Shown here in pieces: positions 26,925-36,038 of a DNA stretch of 64,000 bases. The DNA comes from Limnohabitans radicicola. Lineage in GTDB: Bacteria; Pseudomonadota; Gammaproteobacteria; Burkholderiales; Burkholderiaceae_C. Positions within the stretch are counted from its first letter, which is position 1. The number at the start of each line of letters is the position of its first letter. The translations under genes were made by a program, and so were the position numbers. Location of the stretch: assembly GCF_014837235.1 (NCBI RefSeq), contig NZ_JACYFT010000003.1:267660-331659 (forward strand), read 5' to 3'. The notes beneath the pieces are model-generated. The model saw only the letters and a program-made list of their open reading frames with translations. It had not been told where the DNA came from and made no database searches.

Positions 26925-28367
26925 ATGACTGCATCTTTTTCCAATTTGTCGCTGGCGCCCACGCTGGCACGCGCCGTAGCCGAAATGGGCTACGAATCCA
27001 TGACCCCCATCCAGGCCCAGGCCATTCCGGTGGTGCTCACCGGGCAGGACGTCATGGGCGCTGCCCAGACGGGGACTGGCAAAACAGCGGCTTTTTCGTT
27101 GCCCTTGCTGCAGCGCCTGCTCAAGCACGAGAACCCTTCCACCTCCCCCGCCCGCCACCCTGTGCGGGCACTGGTGTTGCTGCCCACCCGTGAGCTGGCC
27201 GATCAGGTGGCCCAGCAGATCAAGCTGTACGCCAAGTACACCCAGCTGCGCAGCGCTGTGGTGTTCGGGGGCATGGACATGAAGCCCCAGACTGCCGAGC
27301 TGAAAAAAGGCGTGGAAGTGCTGGTTGCTACACCGGGACGTTTGCTCGACCACATCGAAGCCAAAACCGCGGTCCTCAACCAGGTGGAGTATGTGGTGCT
27401 CGACGAAGCCGACCGCATGCTGGACATTGGCTTTTTGCCCGACCTGCAGCGCATCCTTTCCTACCTGCCCAAGCAGCGCACCACGCTGTTGTTCTCTGCG
27501 ACGTTTTCACCCGAGATCAAGCGGCTGGCGGGCAGTTACCTGCAAAACCCGATCACCATCGAGGTGGCCCGCCCCAACGAAACCGCATCCACCGTCGAGC
27601 AGCGCTTTTATGCGGCTCAAGACGACGACAAGCGCCGGGTCATCCGCCATGTGCTCAATGAGCGCGGCCTCAAGCAGGCCTTCATCTTCACCAACAGCAA
27701 ACTCGGCTGTGGTCGCCTGGCGCGGTCATTGGAGCGCGAAGGCTACAAAACCGGGGCACTGCACGGTGACAAGAGCCAGGACGAACGCCTCAAAGCCCTC
27801 GAAGCCTTCAAAAAAGGCGAAGTCGATTTGCTGGTCTGCACCGATGTGGCCGCGCGCGGTCTGGACATCAAGGATGTGCCCGCGGTGTTCAACTTCGATG
27901 TGCCTTTCAATGCGGAAGACTATGTGCACCGCATTGGCCGCACAGGCCGTGCGGGGGCCAGCGGCTTGGCTGTGACCCTGGTGTCGTCGAGTGATACCCG
28001 CCTGGTGGGTGACATTGAGAAGCTGATCAAGAAAAAAATCGATGTCGAGACCGTCTCGCTCGAAGGAGACCGCGCACCTCGCGGTCGCTATGAGGGCGAG
28101 CGTGGCCGCTTCGACGGTGAACGCAGCCGCCGCGAGTCTGCCCGCGATCCGCGTGATGTGCTGGACGCGCCGCGTGAGCGCCGCAGCGGTGGTTTCCGCC
28201 CTGCGCCTGTGCCGCGTGATCCCTTCTTTGACAAGCCCTACGAAGCCCCTGCCGCAGATGCGCCCCCGGTCTGGGAGTCCAATCGCGGCACCATGCCCCG
28301 TTCGCCTGTCTCGGCCAACATCAAGCCCAAGCGCAAAGTGGCGGCCTTGTTCAAGACCAGCGATTGA
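26925..28367 (+). CDS. rhlE: DEAD-box RNA helicase, RhlE type
   Basis: A 480-residue ATP-dependent RNA helicase. Motifs in order: Q motif region PIQAQAIPVVL, I AQTGTGKT, Ia PTRELA, II DEAD in VLDEADRMLD, III SAT, and in the second RecA domain ARGLDI and HRIGRTGRAG. After about residue 375 comes a low-complexity Arg/Glu/Gly-rich tail that ends KPKRKVAALFKTSD, typical of RhlE RNA-binding tails. A GACAAT -10-like element ends 8 bases before the ATG, so the leader may be very short. Confidence 0.94.
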   Translation: MTASFSNLSLAPTLARAVAEMGYESMTPIQAQAIPVVLTGQDVMGAAQTGTGKTAAFSLPLLQRLLKHENPSTSPARHPVRALVLLPTRELADQVAQQIKLYAKYTQLRSAVVFGGMDMKPQTAELKKGVEVLVATPGRLLDHIEAKTAVLNQVEYVVLDEADRMLDIGFLPDLQRILSYLPKQRTTLLFSATFSPEIKRLAGSYLQNPITIEVARPNETASTVEQRFYAAQDDDKRRVIRHVLNERGLKQAFIFTNSKLGCGRLARSLEREGYKTGALHGDKSQDERLKALEAFKKGEVDLLVCTDVAARGLDIKDVPAVFNFDVPFNAEDYVHRIGRTGRAGASGLAVTLVSSSDTRLVGDIEKLIKKKIDVETVSLEGDRAPRGRYEGERGRFDGERSRRESARDPRDVLDAPRERRSGGFRPAPVPRDPFFDKPYEAPAADAPPVWESNRGTMPRSPVSANIKPKRKVAALFKTSD

Positions 28368-28411
28368 CCTTGTCTTTACGCCTGCTTCAAACGGGCGTGA
28401 CCTGACACTGT

Positions 28412-28417
28412 CAAAAT
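28412..28417 (+). promoter_or_regulatory. -10-like CAAAAT exactly six bases before the TonB receptor ATG
   Basis: CAAAAT is followed by TGGGGG and then ATG at 28424. With the usual hexamer-to-start distance the transcript would begin at the A of ATG. The G-run could instead act as a Shine-Dalgarno on a longer message. Confidence 0.4.
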
Positions 28418-28423
28418 TGGGGG

Positions 28424-30637
28424 ATGCGTGAAAACCTCTCCTCCGTTTCCGGTGCCAATTCCTTCGAATTGACGACGCCTGTTTTTCCCTTGCCTGCCCT
28501 GACGCGCGGCCTCCTGGCCATCGGCTTGATCAGCCCCGTGTGGGGTGTTCTGGCGCAAACTGCGCCTGCCAAGGTCACGGACATGGGGCGGGTCGAGATC
28601 CGCAGCAACCGCGACAACGACACCGAAGCCCGTCGCGAGTCGACGGCCGCCAAGATCGTGATTGGCCGCGAAGACATCGAAAAACAGGGCGATGCGACCC
28701 TGGGCGAGGTGCTCAAGCGCTTGCCGGGCGTCACCATTGGGGGCGCGCCTGGGCGTGGAGGGGCCATCCGCATGCGGGGGCTGGGCAATGGCTACACCCA
28801 GATCCTGATCGATGGTGAACGGATGCCCCCGGGCTTCTCGGTGGACCAGCTCACGCCCGAGCAGGTTGAAAAAATCGAGATCATGCGTGCCCCCACCGCC
28901 GAGACGGGCGCACGAGCCATTGCAGGCACGATCAACATCGTGCTGCGTGAGGGCCAAAAGGCTTCGCCCGATGACCTCAAGCTCACACGCAGCACGGAGC
29001 ATGGTGAGGTGTCGAGCCAGGTCAACTGGGTCCACAACCTCAAGACAGAACCCATCAGCGGCACATTCACCCTGTCTGCGATGGACAACTACCGGCACGA
29101 GGAAAGCAGCACAGTCACCGAGTCCTCGCTGATCACCGATCGGATACGGGAGTTCAGCAGCGTGGGCCACCGCAAGGCCATGAATGCGAATGCGCGATTG
29201 CAGTGGAAGGGTGAGCAAGGCCGCAGCCTGGTGCTGACCCCCTTCGTGGTGTATTCCGAATTTGACAACCGCGGCCAGCTCGCGGTGCGCACCACAGAAG
29301 GTGCGGCGCTGTCCGATACCGCGCAAATACAGAGCGGCAACCGCTTCACCATGGCACGGCTCAATGGGCAATGGAACGAGCGATTGTCGGCCGATGACCG
29401 GCTGGAAGTGCGCTTTGGCGCAGGCAAAACCACTTACGACTACCGTCTGGACCAGACCGGTGCAGCGGGTGTGACCACGGGCAGTGGTCAGCCTTTGCTG
29501 CGCAACGGTTTCGAGACCCAGAACTTCGTGGACAACAGTTACAGCCTGAATGGGAAATGGACCCGTGCGCTCGACAACGGTCACCAGATCGTGAGCGGGC
29601 TGGAGCTGGAGACGGTCAAACGTGACGAGCAAGGCAATGCAGCATTGGCCGAGGATGGTGGCAACCTCACCGCCAGCACGCGCCGCTGGGCGATTTACAC
29701 CCAGGACGAATTCAAGATCAACCCTCAGTGGTCGGCCTATGGCGGCTTGCGCTATGAAAACCTGCTGACCGAGGGCACGGTCAACGGCGTGCTCAAACGC
29801 AACGACAGCGCGGTCTGGACGCCGCTGCTGCATGCGGTCTACAAGCCCGATCCACAAAAGCGCGACCAGATCCGCATGAGCCTCACGCGCAGCTACAAGT
29901 CACCCACGCTTTACCAGCTGGTGGCGCGTTATGTGCCTTCGCTGGGCGAGAACAGCTGGACCCAGGCCGACCGCACGGGCAACCCGGACCTCAAGCCCGA
30001 GTTGGCCACGGGTGTGGACGTGGCGTTTGAACGCTACCTGGACCAGGGCGGTTTGCTCAGCGCGAACGTGTTCCGCCGCAACATCAGCAACCTGATCCGC
30101 TACACCACCAGCTACAACACCAGCACCGGTCGTTACATTTCATTGCCCACCAATGTGGGCGATGCCGTCACGCAGGGCTTGGAGTTGGAGGCCAAATTCC
30201 GCTTGGACCAGTGGTTTGCAGGGGCCTTGCCAGTGGATGTGCGGGCCAATGCCAGCTTTTTCCATTCACGCGTGCAGGATGTACCTGGCCCCAACAACCG
30301 GCTCGACCAGCAGCCGGGCATGACCGCCAATTTAGGGGGTGACTACCGTCTGCGCAGTTGGCCTTTGACGCTGGGGGGCAATGTCAACTGGAACCCGGCC
30401 TACGACACCCGCCGCACCGAACAGCAATGGGTGTACCAAGGCACCAAGCGCGTGGTGGATGTGTATGGTCTGTGGAAAATTTCGCCGTCAACCGGTTTAC
30501 GCCTGACGGTCAGCAACCTGACGCCCCTGGACTACATCACCGGATCAACCTTCCGCAATGGCAGCCAGTACGAGTCGGCCACCACCACGGCCCACAACTG
30601 GCGCAACGTCCAGTTGCGGCTGGAGATGAAAATCTGA
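28424..30637 (+). CDS. TonB-dependent outer-membrane receptor
   Basis: A 737-residue receptor. After an extended N-terminal leader (hydrophobic stretch about residues 20-44 ending VLAQ), the plug domain reads TLGEVLKRLPGVTI, RMRGLGNGYTQILIDGERMP and ARAIAGTINIVLRE. The rest is a 22-strand barrel with the terminal strand VQLRLEMKI. Such receptors import siderophores, cobalamin or other large ligands with TonB energy. No siderophore synthesis or ABC genes are adjacent, so the ligand is unknown. No Fur box was recognised upstream. Confidence 0.9.
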   Translation: MRENLSSVSGANSFELTTPVFPLPALTRGLLAIGLISPVWGVLAQTAPAKVTDMGRVEIRSNRDNDTEARRESTAAKIVIGREDIEKQGDATLGEVLKRLPGVTIGGAPGRGGAIRMRGLGNGYTQILIDGERMPPGFSVDQLTPEQVEKIEIMRAPTAETGARAIAGTINIVLREGQKASPDDLKLTRSTEHGEVSSQVNWVHNLKTEPISGTFTLSAMDNYRHEESSTVTESSLITDRIREFSSVGHRKAMNANARLQWKGEQGRSLVLTPFVVYSEFDNRGQLAVRTTEGAALSDTAQIQSGNRFTMARLNGQWNERLSADDRLEVRFGAGKTTYDYRLDQTGAAGVTTGSGQPLLRNGFETQNFVDNSYSLNGKWTRALDNGHQIVSGLELETVKRDEQGNAALAEDGGNLTASTRRWAIYTQDEFKINPQWSAYGGLRYENLLTEGTVNGVLKRNDSAVWTPLLHAVYKPDPQKRDQIRMSLTRSYKSPTLYQLVARYVPSLGENSWTQADRTGNPDLKPELATGVDVAFERYLDQGGLLSANVFRRNISNLIRYTTSYNTSTGRYISLPTNVGDAVTQGLELEAKFRLDQWFAGALPVDVRANASFFHSRVQDVPGPNNRLDQQPGMTANLGGDYRLRSWPLTLGGNVNWNPAYDTRRTEQQWVYQGTKRVVDVYGLWKISPSTGLRLTVSNLTPLDYITGSTFRNGSQYESATTTAHNWRNVQLRLEMKI

Positions 30638-30707
30638 CCGCTGAGTGGGCGGCTGCGTGCGCCCCCCTGGGGTGCTGACGCGGCAACACCCTTGTCCCGG
30701 GTTTGGC

Positions 30708-30725
30708 AGCGCTCACCTGAGCGCT
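30708..30725. repeat. short perfect inverted repeat upstream of the alpha/beta hydrolase
   Basis: AGCGCTCA and TGAGCGCT are separated by two bases, 40 bases before the hydrolase start. It has no T tract, so it is more likely an operator or leader hairpin than a terminator. Confidence 0.35.
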
Positions 30726-30765
30726 TGTGCCAAGATGGTGGTTAAACCCTTCAAGGAGACCCCCG

Positions 30766-31641
30766 ATGCCGATCAAAGATGGTGCCTGGCACGACCGCAT
30801 GTACAACAACCGCGCTTTGGTGCCGGACTTTGCCGATCACTTTGCGCACTGGGCTAGCGCCTCCGAACAAGCCAGAAAAACGCTGCCTTGCCAGCTGGAT
30901 GTGCGCTACGGCCCCGGCCCCAAAGAAACGCTGGACATCTTCCCGGCAGCCCGGCCCGGCGCCCCGGTGGTGGTGTTCATCCATGGCGGCTACTGGCGCA
31001 GTCTGGACAAGGCTGATCACTCGTTTGTGGCCCCAGCCTTGCGCGACATGGGGGCCTGCGTGGTGGCCGTCAACTACGCACTGTGCCCAGGCACCCCTGA
31101 AGTGCCCGTGACCATCCCCGACATCGCCTTGCAGATGACCCACGCCTTGGCCTGGGTGTGGCGCCACATCGGCCTGCATGGAGGTGACCGCCACAACATC
31201 ACCGTGATCGGCCACTCGGCAGGCGGCCACCTGGCGGCCATGCTGCTCGCTTGCGACTGGAAAGACGTGGGTTCGGACTTGCCTGCGAAACTGGTCACCA
31301 AGGCGATGTCCATCTCTGGTCTGTATGACTTGGAGCCGGTGCGCAAGACGCCTTTTGTTCAGGCCGATTTGCGCATCACGCCCGCGCAAGTGCGTCTGGC
31401 CAGCCCGGCCAAATGGCCGCGCCCGCGCCATGGGGTGCTGTACACCGTGGCCGGGGGTGACGAGAGCCCGGAGTTTTTGCGGCACAACCGCCTGATCCAC
31501 CAAGCCTGGGGGCCCAAGACCGTGCCGGTGTGTGAGGACTTGCCTGGGCTTAATCACTTCAGCATCGTCACTGAACTCACACGGGTGGGTAGCCGCTTGC
31601 ATGCGCTCACGCACCAGCTGATCCAGCAGAAATCGGCCTGA
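30766..31641 (+). CDS. alpha/beta hydrolase (esterase/kynurenine formamidase-like)
   Basis: A 291-residue cytosolic serine hydrolase. The oxyanion-hole motif is HGGYW at about residue 74, the nucleophile elbow is GHSAGGH, and the closing His is in GLNHFS. HGGYW followed by a SxDKxDHSF-like stretch is typical of the arylformamidase/carboxylesterase group. AAGGAG lies eight bases before ATG 30766. No tryptophan-catabolic genes are adjacent, so a kynurenine role is only a possibility. Confidence 0.85.
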   Translation: MPIKDGAWHDRMYNNRALVPDFADHFAHWASASEQARKTLPCQLDVRYGPGPKETLDIFPAARPGAPVVVFIHGGYWRSLDKADHSFVAPALRDMGACVVAVNYALCPGTPEVPVTIPDIALQMTHALAWVWRHIGLHGGDRHNITVIGHSAGGHLAAMLLACDWKDVGSDLPAKLVTKAMSISGLYDLEPVRKTPFVQADLRITPAQVRLASPAKWPRPRHGVLYTVAGGDESPEFLRHNRLIHQAWGPKTVPVCEDLPGLNHFSIVTELTRVGSRLHALTHQLIQQKSA

Positions 31642-31662
31642 GGCTCGGCACCGGCAGGAAAC

Positions 31663-31692
31663 AAAAAAGGCAAGCCACGGCTTGCCTTTTTT
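31663..31692. terminator. bidirectional intrinsic terminator
   Basis: A 14-bp stem, AAAAAAGGCAAGCC with GGCTTGCCTTTTTT, has A and T tracts on both ends. It sits between the convergent hydrolase (ends 31641) and M20 amidohydrolase (ends 31712) and can stop both transcripts. Confidence 0.95.
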
Positions 31693-31711
31693 CTGTTCAA
31701 GAGCCCAAGGC

Positions 31712-32917
31712 TCAGGCAGGTAAAAAGCGCTCCACCAGCAGCGACCAGAACGCCGAACCCACAGCCACGTTGTCGTCGTTGAAGTCGTAGCCCGGGTTAT
31801 GCACCATGCACGCGCCGTGGCCATCACCCGATCCGTCGCCGTTGCCGATCAGGAGGTAGCAGCCGGGCACTTCTTCGAGCATGAAGGCGAAGTCTTCGCT
31901 GCCGGTCAAGGCGCGGGGGTTGCGCACCACGCGGTCTTTGCCCACCAGCTCCTCGGCGACTTGCTGCACAAAATCGGTCTCGGCCATGTGGTTGACCAGC
32001 ACCGGATAGCCGCGCTTGTAGTCGATGTGGGCCCGCACGCCGTAGCTTTGGGCTTGGGCATGGGCCAGATCGGTGATGCGTTTTTCGAGCAGTTCACGCA
32101 CCTCGCGGTTCAAGGCACGCACGCTCAGTCGCAAGGTGGCCGATTGCGGGATCACGTTGTTGGCCACCCCCGCATTGAACGCGCCCACGGTGATGACCGC
32201 CATCTCTTGGGGGTCCACATTGCGCGCCACGATGCTTTGCAGGCCCATGACGATGGCCGAAGCCGCCACCACCGGATCGGCCGAGCGGTGGGGCACCGCA
32301 CCATGGCCGCCAGTGCCTTCGACGGTGATGGTCACGTTGTCAGACGACGCCATGGCCGCGCCGTCGCGCATCACCAGATGCCCTTGTGGGTGACCTGGCA
32401 TGTTGTGCATGCCAAAAATCGCGTCGCAAGGGAACTGCTTGAACAGGCCGTCTTCCATCATCTTCTTGGCGCCGCCCAGGCCTTCCTCGGCGGGCTGGAA
32501 GATCAGGTTGACGGTACCCGAGAACGTGGCCTTTTGCGCGATGTGCTTGGCCGCAGCCAGCAGCATGGCGGTGTGGCCATCGTGACCGCAGGCGTGCATG
32601 ATCCCGGTGTTGCAGCTGGCGTAAGGCAAGCCAGTGGCCTCGTCGATGGGCAGAGCGTCCATGTCGGCGCGCAAGCCAAGGGCCTTGCCGCCTGTGCCGC
32701 GCTTGAGCTGCCCGACCACGCCCGTACCGCCCAGGCCACGGGTGACCGCATAGCCCCATTTCTCGAGCTGCTCGGCCACCAGGTCGCTGGTGCGGTATTC
32801 CTTGTAGCCCATCTCCGGGTGCTTGTGGATGTCGCGGCGTACCGCGATGAACTCATCGGCCTGCGCTTGCAGGGCCTGCAGTTTGTCGTGCAAAAAAGCT
32901 TCGCTGGGTGCGTTCAT
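31712..32917 (-). CDS. M20 family amidohydrolase (hippurate hydrolase/aminoacylase type)
   Basis: A 401-residue M20D metallohydrolase. Seen: RRDIHKHPEMGYKE, ALRADMDALPI, the metal motif HACGHDGHTAMLL at about residues 105-117, QPAEEGLGGAKKM with the catalytic Glu pair, and GSEDFAFMLEEVPG near the C-terminus. The family cleaves N-acyl amino acids such as hippurate. It is last in an operon with two Bug receptors, so the receptors may bring in an N-acyl amino acid or the released acid (inference). Confidence 0.92.
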   Translation of the reverse strand: MNAPSEAFLHDKLQALQAQADEFIAVRRDIHKHPEMGYKEYRTSDLVAEQLEKWGYAVTRGLGGTGVVGQLKRGTGGKALGLRADMDALPIDEATGLPYASCNTGIMHACGHDGHTAMLLAAAKHIAQKATFSGTVNLIFQPAEEGLGGAKKMMEDGLFKQFPCDAIFGMHNMPGHPQGHLVMRDGAAMASSDNVTITVEGTGGHGAVPHRSADPVVAASAIVMGLQSIVARNVDPQEMAVITVGAFNAGVANNVIPQSATLRLSVRALNREVRELLEKRITDLAHAQAQSYGVRAHIDYKRGYPVLVNHMAETDFVQQVAEELVGKDRVVRNPRALTGSEDFAFMLEEVPGCYLLIGNGDGSGDGHGACMVHNPGYDFNDDNVAVGSAFWSLLVERFLPA

Positions 32918-32943
32918 GGATAGACCTCTTTGGAGAGGGTGGG

Positions 32944-33936
32944 TTACTGAGGTTGCAGATTAATCGATTTGGCGATGCCGCGGAACTGGGCTGTACCCTC
33001 GCTGTAGACCTTGCTCAGTTCGGCCAGTGGCAAGGGCTTGGCGATCAGCAGGCTGTTGGTTTCCAGACCGGATCGCACGCCTGCGTCGTTCAGGGTTTCG
33101 GTCAGTGCCTTGTGCAGCGTTTGCACAACGGCTTCGGGGGTGTCTTTCTTGACGAAGTAGCCGGTCCAGATGTTGAAGTCAAAGTTCTTGAGTTGCTTGC
33201 TCTCGGTGATGGCGGGGTATTGCTTCACGCTCTCCAGTCGCTCTTTGTTGAGCATGGCCAAGACCTTGATCCGGCCTTCTTTTTGCAGGTCAACGTAGTT
33301 CTTGCCGAAGGGGGCCAGATAGATGTCCACCTGCCCCCCAATCAGGTCCTGGTTCGCAGGTGCGCCACCTTTGTATGGCACGTGCGTCATTTCAATGCCG
33401 GTGACCTTGGACAGGTGTTCTCCCAGCAGGTGGTAGAACGAGCCTGGCCCCACTGAGGCGTAGGTCACAGGTTTGCCTTCCTTGGCCATCTTGCGGGCGT
33501 AGTCCAGGAACTCGTCCACAGTGTTGGCCGGGATGTCCTTGCGCGCCAGAAAACCGATTTGCGCTGCACCCACGATCTGCACCAGGCGGAAGTCTTCGCT
33601 TTTGAATTTGACGGCAGCGTTGGCCAATGGGGACAGGATCAGTTCGTTGGGCGAGCCCTGGAACAGGTAGTAACCATCGCTGGGGGCACTCAGCACTTTT
33701 TGCGCAGCAATGGCACCGCTGACACCTCCGACGTTTTCGACGATCACGGGCTGGTGCAGTTGCTTGCCCAGGGGCACGTTCACCATGCGGGCGATCACAT
33801 CCGACAGGCCACCGGCCGGGTAAGGCACCATGAGTGAGACGGGCTTGGCAGGAAAGTTCTGGGCCTGGGCGATGCCCAGACCCAGTGTCGCCACCGAGGC
33901 CAGCAGCAGGCGGCGAAGCAGGGAAGTCGTGTTCAT
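32944..33936 (-). CDS. Bug-family TTT substrate-binding protein (tandem copy 1)
   Basis: A 330-residue receptor with signal peptide MNTTSLLRRLLLASVATLGLGIAQA and Bug motifs SLMVPYPAGGLSDVIAR, VIVENVGGVSGAI, PSDGYYL, VPYKGGAPANQDLIGGQVD. The start MNTT at 33936 has GGAG upstream; a longer frame exists but reaches into the neighbouring gene. It is paralogous to the receptor at 34028 and both proteins end in AKSINLxPQ. It lies 26 bases before the M20 gene. Confidence 0.92.
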   Translation of the reverse strand: MNTTSLLRRLLLASVATLGLGIAQAQNFPAKPVSLMVPYPAGGLSDVIARMVNVPLGKQLHQPVIVENVGGVSGAIAAQKVLSAPSDGYYLFQGSPNELILSPLANAAVKFKSEDFRLVQIVGAAQIGFLARKDIPANTVDEFLDYARKMAKEGKPVTYASVGPGSFYHLLGEHLSKVTGIEMTHVPYKGGAPANQDLIGGQVDIYLAPFGKNYVDLQKEGRIKVLAMLNKERLESVKQYPAITESKQLKNFDFNIWTGYFVKKDTPEAVVQTLHKALTETLNDAGVRSGLETNSLLIAKPLPLAELSKVYSEGTAQFRGIAKSINLQPQ

Positions 33937-34027
33937 GTTGTTGTCTCCGTTGAAATTGTTGTCAAAAATTTCAGCCAGGAAGCATGTTAGACGCTGCCTG
34001 ACCGGGATGCAGTCGCCTGCGTAGAGC

Positions 34028-35005
34028 TCACTGGGGTTCGAGGTTGATGGACTTGGCGATGGCCCGATAGCGCTCGATCTCGCCCTTGTAGATGCGGGCC
34101 AGTTCGGCCGGGGTGCGCGAAGCCAACACCACGTTGCCATTGCTCTCGAAGGCTTTGCGGGTCTCCGGGGCTTGCACGGCCGTATAGAAGGCCTTGTTCA
34201 GGGCGTTGACCACATGGTCTGGCGTGTTCTTGTGGACCTGGATGCCGGACCAGATGTCAAAGTCCATGGCTTCGAGGCCCTTCATGGCCGCCATGGGCGG
34301 GAATTGCTTGAACAGGGCGTGCGGTTTCTTGGCGGTGACGGCCAGGCCCTGGATCTTGCCGTCCACGATGGTCTGCGGGATCGAGCCGCCCAGGGGCAGG
34401 AAAGTCATGTCGATCTGCCCACCCATCAGGTCGGTGATCAGCGGGGCGATGCCCTTGTAGGGCACATGCAGCATCTGCAGCTGGGTCACCTGCGAGAACT
34501 TCTCGCCGATCAGGTGGTACAGCGAACCGGGGCCGACGCTGCCGTAGGTCAGGGGTTTTTCGGGGTGCTTGCGGGCATAGGCCAGCAATTCGTCCACGGT
34601 CTTGATGTTGAGTGAGTTGCGCACCGTCAGGACCGTGTTGGTGGTGGTGAACTGGGCCACCAGCTTGAAGTCTTCGGACTTGTACTTCACTCCCTGGATG
34701 GCCAAGGGCGCCAGCACCAGCTCCATGGGGCTGCCTGCGCTCAGGGTGTAGCCGTCGGCGGGGGCATGGACCAGTTTGCCCATGCCGATCGCACCACCCG
34801 CACCACCGATGTTCTCGATGATCATGGGTTGCCCCAGTTTGGCGGCGGCATCGGGCTGGACTTTGCGTGCGAAAAAGTCCGAAGGGCCACCGGCGGGGTA
34901 GGGCACGATCAGGCTGATGGGCTTGGTGGGGTAGTTTTGCGCCCAGCTGGGGCCGGCAGCGCAAGCGGCCATGAGAAGGCTGCCAAATAGTTTCATGAGG
35001 TTCAT
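34028..35005 (-). CDS. Bug-family TTT substrate-binding protein (tandem copy 2)
   Basis: A 325-residue receptor: signal peptide MNLMKLFGSLLMAACAAGPSWA, then SLIVPYPAGGPSDFFAR, MIIENIGGAGGAIG, ADGYTLSAG, VPYKGIAPLITDLMGGQID. AGGAG six bases upstream supports ATG 35005 over the Met three codons later. It is the promoter-proximal gene of the Bug-Bug-M20 operon, divergent from the LysR gene at 35109, and ends in AKSINLEPQ. Confidence 0.92.
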   Translation of the reverse strand: MNLMKLFGSLLMAACAAGPSWAQNYPTKPISLIVPYPAGGPSDFFARKVQPDAAAKLGQPMIIENIGGAGGAIGMGKLVHAPADGYTLSAGSPMELVLAPLAIQGVKYKSEDFKLVAQFTTTNTVLTVRNSLNIKTVDELLAYARKHPEKPLTYGSVGPGSLYHLIGEKFSQVTQLQMLHVPYKGIAPLITDLMGGQIDMTFLPLGGSIPQTIVDGKIQGLAVTAKKPHALFKQFPPMAAMKGLEAMDFDIWSGIQVHKNTPDHVVNALNKAFYTAVQAPETRKAFESNGNVVLASRTPAELARIYKGEIERYRAIAKSINLEPQ

Positions 35006-35088
35006 GGGATCTCCTGGGAGGGGCTGGAATTCAGGTTCGGATCGTAAAAATATGAAATCCATGTGTCCAATGACTTATTTTCCTGAAA

Positions 35089-35113
35089 TTCATTCATAAA
35101 ATGCATGAATGAA
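35089..35113. promoter_or_regulatory. perfect inverted repeat overlapping the LysR start codon, with embedded -10-like element
   Basis: TTCATTCAT (35089-35097) and ATGAATGAA (35105-35113) are exact complements around AAAATGC. The right arm contains the LysR ATG at 35109. TAAAAT (35097-35102) lies inside the repeat and ends six bases before that ATG. A regulator bound here would cover promoter and start codon at once, fitting LysR autorepression. Confidence 0.6.
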
Positions 35114-36038
35114 CCTCCGGCACCTCGAACATTGGCTGGCATTGGCCGAAACCGGCTCCTTCAGCCGTGCCGCCGAAAAACTGCACATCACCCAGTCGGC
35201 GCTGAGCCGCAGCATCCAGTCACTCGAGGACGAGCTGGGTGGGCCTTTGGTCGATCGCATCGGCAAGAAGAACGAACTCACCCCCTTGGGGCGTTCGGTG
35301 CTGGAGCGGGCCAGGCGCGTGGTGCATGAGGCGGCCGAACTCAAACAGGGAGCCGCCGTGTTGCAAAAAGGCGGCATGGGCACCCTGCGCATCGGGCTGG
35401 GCTCGGGGCCGGGGGCGATGCTGATGACGCCGTGGCTGGTGCACATGGGGCGGCATTACCCGACCGTGCAGGTGGCGGTGACCCGTGGCCCGGCCGAGCT
35501 GCAACTGCAGCAGCTGCGTGACCGGCAACTCGATGCGCTGGTGGTGGACGTGCGCCGTGTGGTGCCCGCCGACGATCTGCTGATCGGGCCTGTGTACGAC
35601 GTCCCGGCCGGCATGGTGTGCCGTGCGGGGCATCCGCTGTTGTCCCGCTTCCCCGGGGCTGTGCCCTTCAAGGCTTTGCTCGACTACCCGGTCGCTTCCA
35701 CGCCCCTGTCCGACGAGGTGGCCCGCATGCTGGTGGCCAGGTACGGCGCTGCCGCCAATCCTGCCCGCATGACCACCTTGCAGTGCGAGGAGATCGCCAG
35801 CCTGATCGACACGGTGCGCCAGACCGACGCCATCTACCTCGGCATCCTGGGGGCCGCACGGCGTGATCTGGCCCGGGGTGAATTGGTGGCCTTGCGGGTG
35901 ACGCCCTCCCTTGATGCCGGTGCCAGGCTCGGCATGGTGACACTGGCCGGGCGCACCGAACTGCCCGTGATGGCCGAATTCCGGGCGTTCGTCACCCGGC
36001 AGCTGGCCCCGGAAAAAGAGGAGGCAGCACATGCCTGA
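35109..36038 (+). CDS. LysR family transcriptional regulator
   Basis: A 309-residue LysR protein. N-terminal HTH: MNLRHLEHWLALAETGSFSRAAEKL then HITQSALSRSIQSLE, followed by DRIGKKNELTPLG. The effector domain begins near residue 90 (LRIGLGSGPGAML). It is divergent from the Bug-Bug-M20 operon and overlaps the TSUP gene at its 3' end by 8 bases, so it probably controls both. No Shine-Dalgarno is visible before the ATG. Confidence 0.92.
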   Translation: MNLRHLEHWLALAETGSFSRAAEKLHITQSALSRSIQSLEDELGGPLVDRIGKKNELTPLGRSVLERARRVVHEAAELKQGAAVLQKGGMGTLRIGLGSGPGAMLMTPWLVHMGRHYPTVQVAVTRGPAELQLQQLRDRQLDALVVDVRRVVPADDLLIGPVYDVPAGMVCRAGHPLLSRFPGAVPFKALLDYPVASTPLSDEVARMLVARYGAAANPARMTTLQCEEIASLIDTVRQTDAIYLGILGAARRDLARGELVALRVTPSLDAGARLGMVTLAGRTELPVMAEFRAFVTRQLAPEKEEAAHA

